Below are positions 6,152 to 9,332 of a stretch of 9,332 bases of DNA, in pieces. The DNA is from Gammaproteobacteria bacterium. Lineage in GTDB: Bacteria; Pseudomonadota; Gammaproteobacteria; UWMA-0217. Under the pieces are notes generated by a model, which worked only from the letters and a program-made list of their open reading frames with translations, did no database searches and was not told the origin of the DNA. The translations under genes were made by a program, and so were the position numbers. How positions within the stretch are numbered: the stretch's first letter is position 1; each line of letters begins with the position of its first letter. The stretch spans positions 1 to 9,332 of the forward strand of contig DRPO01000400.1 in NCBI GenBank assembly GCA_011330835.1. Direction: 5' to 3'.

Positions 6152-7920
6152 ATTCCATGACGTTGCAGCCAGAATTCGAGCAGGGCCAAGTGCCACAGCT
6201 TGTTGCCCTGAATCCGCGTGTGATAGTCATTGGGGTTTTTCAACAGCTTTTCAACATATGCCGGCTGATAGAGTCCCCGCTCCCGCGCCTCTTGCGAGTG
6301 CAACACGTTACGGATGAAATCAAGGAATTCTCCCCGCACGTATTTGAGCGCGGGCATGGGGAAATAACCCTTGGGCCGGTCGATCACCGAAGCGGGCAAC
6401 AGTTCGCGCGCAATGTCCTTGAGTACGGCCTTGCCGTCCTGGGCGAGCTTGTGCGCCGGCGGCATGGCGGCCGCGGCCTCGACGAGCTGATGATCGAGAA
6501 ACGGCACCCGCGCCTCCAGCCCCCAAGCCATGGTCATGTTGTCCACCCGCTTGACCGGGTCATCGACGATCAGCGTGGTCACATCCAGGGCGAGCACGGC
6601 GTCGATGTATTCATCGGCGTCCACCGATTCCAGCAGCTCGCGGATCAACGGTGAAGTCGCGTCGCCTTCCCGCCACTGTTCCGCCATCATCGCGACATAT
6701 TCCTCATGATCGCGATCGAAATAATGGGGCGCGAAACGCTCCAGCGCGTCGCCGCTGGCGGCCTGCATCCGGGGATACCAGAAATAGCCGCCGAACACTT
6801 CGTCCGCGCCCTGACCGGACTGCACCACCTTGATGTGTTGCGAGACTTGTTCGGCCAGCAGATAGAACGCGACCGCGTCCTGGGCGAACATCGGTTCCGC
6901 CATCGCGTCGACCGCTTCCGGCAAACGCGCCAGCACCTGCTCATTGGGAATGACGAACTTGTGATGCTCGGTTCGATAACGCTCCGCCACGGGATCCGAG
7001 TATTCGAATTCGCTGCCGCGCTCCTCCGGCTGGTCTTCAAAGCCGATGGTGAACGTCTTCAGATCGGAAACGCCCTGCTCCGCCAGCAAGGCCACCAGCA
7101 GGCTGGAATCCAGCCCGCCGGAAAGCAGAACGCCGACCGGCACGTCGGCGATTTGCAAACGCCGCCGCACCGACTGGCGCAATTTTTCGTGAATCAGCTC
7201 GCGCCACTGGGCCGCGTCGAGCGCCTGCTCCGGTCGGCGCGCGGACAAACGCCAATAGCGCCGCTCACGCACCTGTCCGAGACGGTTGATCGTCGCGCAA
7301 TGCGCGGGGGGCAGCTTGCGCACGCCCTGCAAAACCGTGCGCGGGGCGGGAACCACCGCATGCAGGGTAAACAGATGATGCAGCGCGGCGCGATCGAGAC
7401 GGGTGTCGATATCTCCCGTCGCCAATAGCGCCTGGGTATTGGAGGCAAACAGAAGCCGGGCGCCGGTCTGGCTATAGTACAGCGGCTTGATGCCCATCCG
7501 GTCCCTGGCGACAAAAAGCGTCTCGTCCCGCTGGCTCCAGATGGCGAAGGAGAACATCCCGTGCAAACGCTCGACACAGCGTTCGCCCCACTGCGCGTAA
7601 GCCTTCAGGATGACCTCGGTATCCCCGTGAGACATGAACGAATGCCCGAGATCGATCAGTTCATCGCGCAGCTCCGGGTAATTGTAGATCGTCCCGTTGA
7701 AGACAATGGCCAGCCCGCTCTCGGGATCGACCATCGGCTGATGCGCCTTCGCACTGAGATCGATAATCGACAGCCGGCGATGCCCCAGCGCGACCGGCCC
7801 GTACCGATAATGCCCCTCATCGTCCGGGCCGCGAGGACGCAACACCGCCAGCATCGCCTCGATCCGCGAAGACTCGGGAGATTGGCCGTCGAACCGGAAT
7901 TCGCCGCAAATACCACACAT
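6148..7920 (-). CDS. asnO: N-acetylglutaminylglutamine amidotransferase (asparagine synthase family)
   Basis: This 590-residue enzyme has an N-terminal class II glutamine amidotransferase domain and a C-terminal asparagine-synthase ATP-pyrophosphatase domain. Cys2 (MCGICGE) is the glutaminase nucleophile after Met removal. Arg49, FNGTIYN (74-80) and GDTE (99-102) are glutamine-site motifs. SGGLDSS (267-273) is the PPi loop. Several segments point to the subgroup making N-acetylglutaminylglutamine amide (NAGGN), an osmoprotectant in Pseudomonas and Sinorhizobium: VVPAPRTVL, ERGSEFEYSD, VVQSGQGADE, KRVDNMTMAWGLEARVPFLD, KGYFPMP and the NKLWHLALLEFWL end. Length is also typical of that subgroup. 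In this pathway the enzyme amidates a dipeptide made by an ATP-grasp/acetyltransferase synthetase (Ngg), usually encoded next door; here the downstream neighbour is grxD and no synthetase gene is in view. AGGA lies 8 bases before the ATG. Ordinary AsnB activity, or amidation of a peptide or glycan, cannot be excluded. Confidence 0.87.
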   Translation of the reverse strand: MCGICGEFRFDGQSPESSRIEAMLAVLRPRGPDDEGHYRYGPVALGHRRLSIIDLSAKAHQPMVDPESGLAIVFNGTIYNYPELRDELIDLGHSFMSHGDTEVILKAYAQWGERCVERLHGMFSFAIWSQRDETLFVARDRMGIKPLYYSQTGARLLFASNTQALLATGDIDTRLDRAALHHLFTLHAVVPAPRTVLQGVRKLPPAHCATINRLGQVRERRYWRLSARRPEQALDAAQWRELIHEKLRQSVRRRLQIADVPVGVLLSGGLDSSLLVALLAEQGVSDLKTFTIGFEDQPEERGSEFEYSDPVAERYRTEHHKFVIPNEQVLARLPEAVDAMAEPMFAQDAVAFYLLAEQVSQHIKVVQSGQGADEVFGGYFWYPRMQAASGDALERFAPHYFDRDHEEYVAMMAEQWREGDATSPLIRELLESVDADEYIDAVLALDVTTLIVDDPVKRVDNMTMAWGLEARVPFLDHQLVEAAAAMPPAHKLAQDGKAVLKDIARELLPASVIDRPKGYFPMPALKYVRGEFLDFIRNVLHSQEARERGLYQPAYVEKLLKNPNDYHTRIQGNKLWHLALLEFWLQRHGI

Positions 7921-7934
7921 GGAACCGATCCTGG

Positions 7935-7948
7935 CTGTTTCAAAACAG
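7935..7948. promoter_or_regulatory. Perfect dyad upstream of the amidotransferase start
   Basis: CTGTTT-CA-AAACAG is a perfect 14-base palindrome lying 15-28 bases before the ATG at 7920, between the MITE-like element and the SD. It may be an operator or a small hairpin in the leader. It resembles a LexA box but has 8 rather than 10 bases between CTG and CAG, so I do not call it one. Confidence 0.35.
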
Positions 7949-7951
7949 AGA

Positions 7952-8116
7952 TATACTTCTCGCGATCAGGAATACCCCGTTCAGGGCGGGCATCTTTTCG
8001 TTGAGAGCAAGGCGTAAAAACGCGGGCATAGTGGAGCTGCGTCCAGTTTTTTCAACGCAGATATCGGCGAAAAGATGCGTGGCCTGAACGGGGTATTCCT
8101 GATCGCGAGAAGTATA
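7952..8116. mobile_element. MITE-like element with 49-base terminal inverted repeats
   Basis: Positions 7952-8000 pair with 8068-8116 as inverted repeats. The outer 34 bases are identical, then 3 mismatches occur, then the last 10 (CATCTTTTCG) are identical. The 67-base centre encodes nothing obvious and holds CTGCGT...ACGCAG (8037-8042 with 8055-8060) and GCGT-AAA-AACGC hairpins. The ends read TA|TACTTCTCGCG and CGCGAGAAGTA|TA, which would fit a TA target duplication as made by IS630/Tc1-type transposases, although these TAs could simply be part of the repeat. A non-autonomous element is the simplest reading. It fills about half of the 343-base divergent region between the amidotransferase and tolC genes and begins 31 bases from the amidotransferase start, so it may affect that promoter. 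Confidence 0.75.
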
Positions 8117-8196
8117 CTACCGTCCGCGCCCCAGATCCCCAAGCCATTGGGCTTCCGGTGTACACTCTCAAACGCCCTACTTCTCGCGATGGATAT

Positions 8197-8225
8197 TTCC
8201 GTTTATTAGTATTTTCTAATATACT
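8197..8225 (+). promoter_or_regulatory. Candidate tolC promoter with overlapping dyad
   Basis: An AT-rich island stands out in GC-rich surroundings. TATACT (8220-8225) is a good -10 and lies 17 bases after TTCCGT (8197-8202), a poor -35. A perfect dyad TATTAG-TATTTT-CTAATA (8204-8221) covers the spacer and the start of the -10. A repressor bound there would block RNA polymerase, and a poor -35 is common at activator-dependent promoters. Transcription would start near 8232, about 32 bases before the tolC ATG. Confidence 0.4.
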
Positions 8226-8263
8226 AGCGGGTTCAAACGACCTTGTACATGGAGTAACGCATC

Positions 8264-9332
8264 ATGAAAGCCCGGAACAATCTGACCAAAGCCGTGATTC
8301 TGGCGGCCGCTCTGGGCCTGGCGCCGGGGCTGCACGCCGCCGACCTGCTGGACATCTACCATCAGGCGCAAAAGTCAGACCCGACGCTGCGAGCCGCCGA
8401 GGCCGCCTACAAGGCCGCGCTGCAGGCCAAGCCCCTGGCCAGCGCGCCGTTGAAACCCCAGGTCAACCTGAGCGCCGGCCTGGAACGACACGACCAGACC
8501 TTTGATGACACGCCAGCGTCGAAGAGCGCCTTTTTCAACGATTCCACGTTCAACCGCAATTCCTACGGCATCCGGATCGACCAGACGCTGTACAACCGGT
8601 CGCTCGGCAAGCAACTGAAACAGGCCAACCTCCAGATCGCCAAGGCCGAGGCGGAGGTCGCCGCCGCCCGACAGGATCAGATCGTCCGGGTGGCCGAAGC
8701 CTACTTCAACGTCCTGTCGGCAATCGACACGCTCAACTTCGCCCAGACCGAAAAAACCGCCATCGGCAAACAGCTCAACCAGTCCAATGAGCGCTTCAAG
8801 GTTGGCATGATCGCCATCACCGACGTCCGGGAGGCCCAGGCGCGCTATGACCTCGCGGTTACCCAGGAGATCGACGCGCGCAACCAGCTCGACATCGCCA
8901 TCGAGAACCTCCAGGTGCTCATCGGCCACGCCCCCGGAGACCTCAATCCGCTGCAGGACGCCTACGAGCCCGAACCTCTGCAACCCGCCAGCATCGACGA
9001 ATGGGTCAAGATCGCTCTGGACAACAGCCTTGCGCTGCGCGCCGCCAACCGGCAACTGGAAATCGCCCGCGCCGAGATCGAACGCCAGCGCGGCGGCCAC
9101 TACCCGGTTCTCGGACTGAAAGCCGAACACGGCGTGCAGGACGACGATGGCGGCTTCAACGAAGGCAAGTCCGGCGGCACCGTGATCGGACTGGAACTCA
9201 AGTTGCCCCTGTACAGCGGCGGCGGCATATCGAGCCGCACCGCCCAGGCGAAGGCCAACTACGAGCAAGCCCTCCAGCAGGTCGAGCTGCAACGCCGCGA
9301 GACCATCCGCCAGACCCGGGCGGCCTATCTCA
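8264..9332 (+). CDS. tolC: TolC-family outer-membrane efflux/secretion channel, 3' end cut by window
   Basis: The first 356 residues are present and the reading frame is open to the window edge. TolC family members (usually about 420-490 residues) form trimeric outer-membrane and periplasmic channels used by type I secretion and RND, MFS or ABC efflux pumps. A signal peptide is present with cleavage near residues 25-26 (LHAAD). The mature protein starts DLLDIYHQAQKSDPTLRAA, typical of the TolC/type I secretion subgroup. The first repeat contains long helices and the conserved ERFKVGMIAITDVREAQARY (176-195). The second repeat starts near 245 and includes KLPLYSGGGISSRTAQA (313-329), the usual strand-turn-helix. 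The start at 8264 is supported by GGAG 9 bases upstream. It is divergent from the amidotransferase gene. No pump partner is in view, so the exported substrate is unknown. Confidence 0.93.
   Translation, partial: MKARNNLTKAVILAAALGLAPGLHAADLLDIYHQAQKSDPTLRAAEAAYKAALQAKPLASAPLKPQVNLSAGLERHDQTFDDTPASKSAFFNDSTFNRNSYGIRIDQTLYNRSLGKQLKQANLQIAKAEAEVAAARQDQIVRVAEAYFNVLSAIDTLNFAQTEKTAIGKQLNQSNERFKVGMIAITDVREAQARYDLAVTQEIDARNQLDIAIENLQVLIGHAPGDLNPLQDAYEPEPLQPASIDEWVKIALDNSLALRAANRQLEIARAEIERQRGGHYPVLGLKAEHGVQDDDGGFNEGKSGGTVIGLELKLPLYSGGGISSRTAQAKANYEQALQQVELQRRETIRQTRAAYL

Noticed and set aside
6145..6654. Plus-strand open frame opposite the amidotransferase gene
   Set aside because: It is a shadow of the conserved C-terminal synthetase domain on the other strand.
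7935..7948. LexA (SOS) box
   Set aside because: The spacing is CTG-N8-CAG, whereas the standard box is CTG-N10-CAG.
8375..9292. Long minus-strand open frame opposite tolC
   Set aside because: It is antisense to a well-supported TolC-family gene, resembles no family I know, and is expected by chance in GC-rich coding sequence.

Overview
The window looks like part of a GC-rich proteobacterial chromosome, most likely a gammaproteobacterium. The reasons are outer-membrane proteins of the FadL and TolC type, a VolA-type lipoprotein lipase next to fadL, a glutaredoxin-4-type GrxD, an N-acetylglutaminylglutamine-type amidotransferase, and several kinds of short palindromic intergenic repeats. No species can be named from the sequence alone. 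I see no rRNA, tRNA, CRISPR array, prophage or intact insertion sequence.

Layout: (1) 1-192, about two tandem units of a palindromic repeat (roughly 88 bases each) and the start of a third. (2) 340-4487, a plus-strand cluster of three genes: a FadL-type fatty-acid porin, a VolA/Pla-1-type surface lipase lipoprotein, and a periplasmic chalcone-isomerase-like protein. (3) 4511-4602, a long REP-type inverted repeat that probably ends that transcript. (4) 4644-5518, a candidate promoter, a foldable leader of about 130 bases, and a gene whose product carries what looks like a Whirly single-stranded nucleic-acid-binding domain. This family is best known from plants. (5) 5601-5704, a second REP-type inverted repeat between convergent genes. 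(6) 7920-5768 on the minus strand, an asparagine-synthase-like amidotransferase of the NAGGN osmolyte type, followed by the monothiol glutaredoxin grxD. (7) 7952-8116, a MITE-like element with 49-base terminal inverted repeats, in the divergent promoter region. (8) 8264 to the right edge, a TolC-family outer-membrane efflux protein cut by the window end.

How the genes may work together: fadL and the lipase gene are 12 bases apart. In Vibrio cholerae the homologous pair releases fatty acids from external lysophospholipid (VolA) and imports them (FadL). The third gene encodes an exported protein with the chalcone-isomerase fold, and some plant members of that fold bind fatty acids. The three genes could therefore form a lipid-scavenging route from cell surface to periplasm. 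The role of the third protein is inference.

The least ordinary locus is 4644-5518. It combines a Whirly-like protein with a basic N-terminal tail and an acidic C-terminal tail, a more AT-rich coding sequence than its neighbours, and an upstream leader with nested stems reaching the ribosome binding site. An autoregulated nucleic-acid-binding protein is a reasonable hypothesis, but nothing in the sequence proves it.
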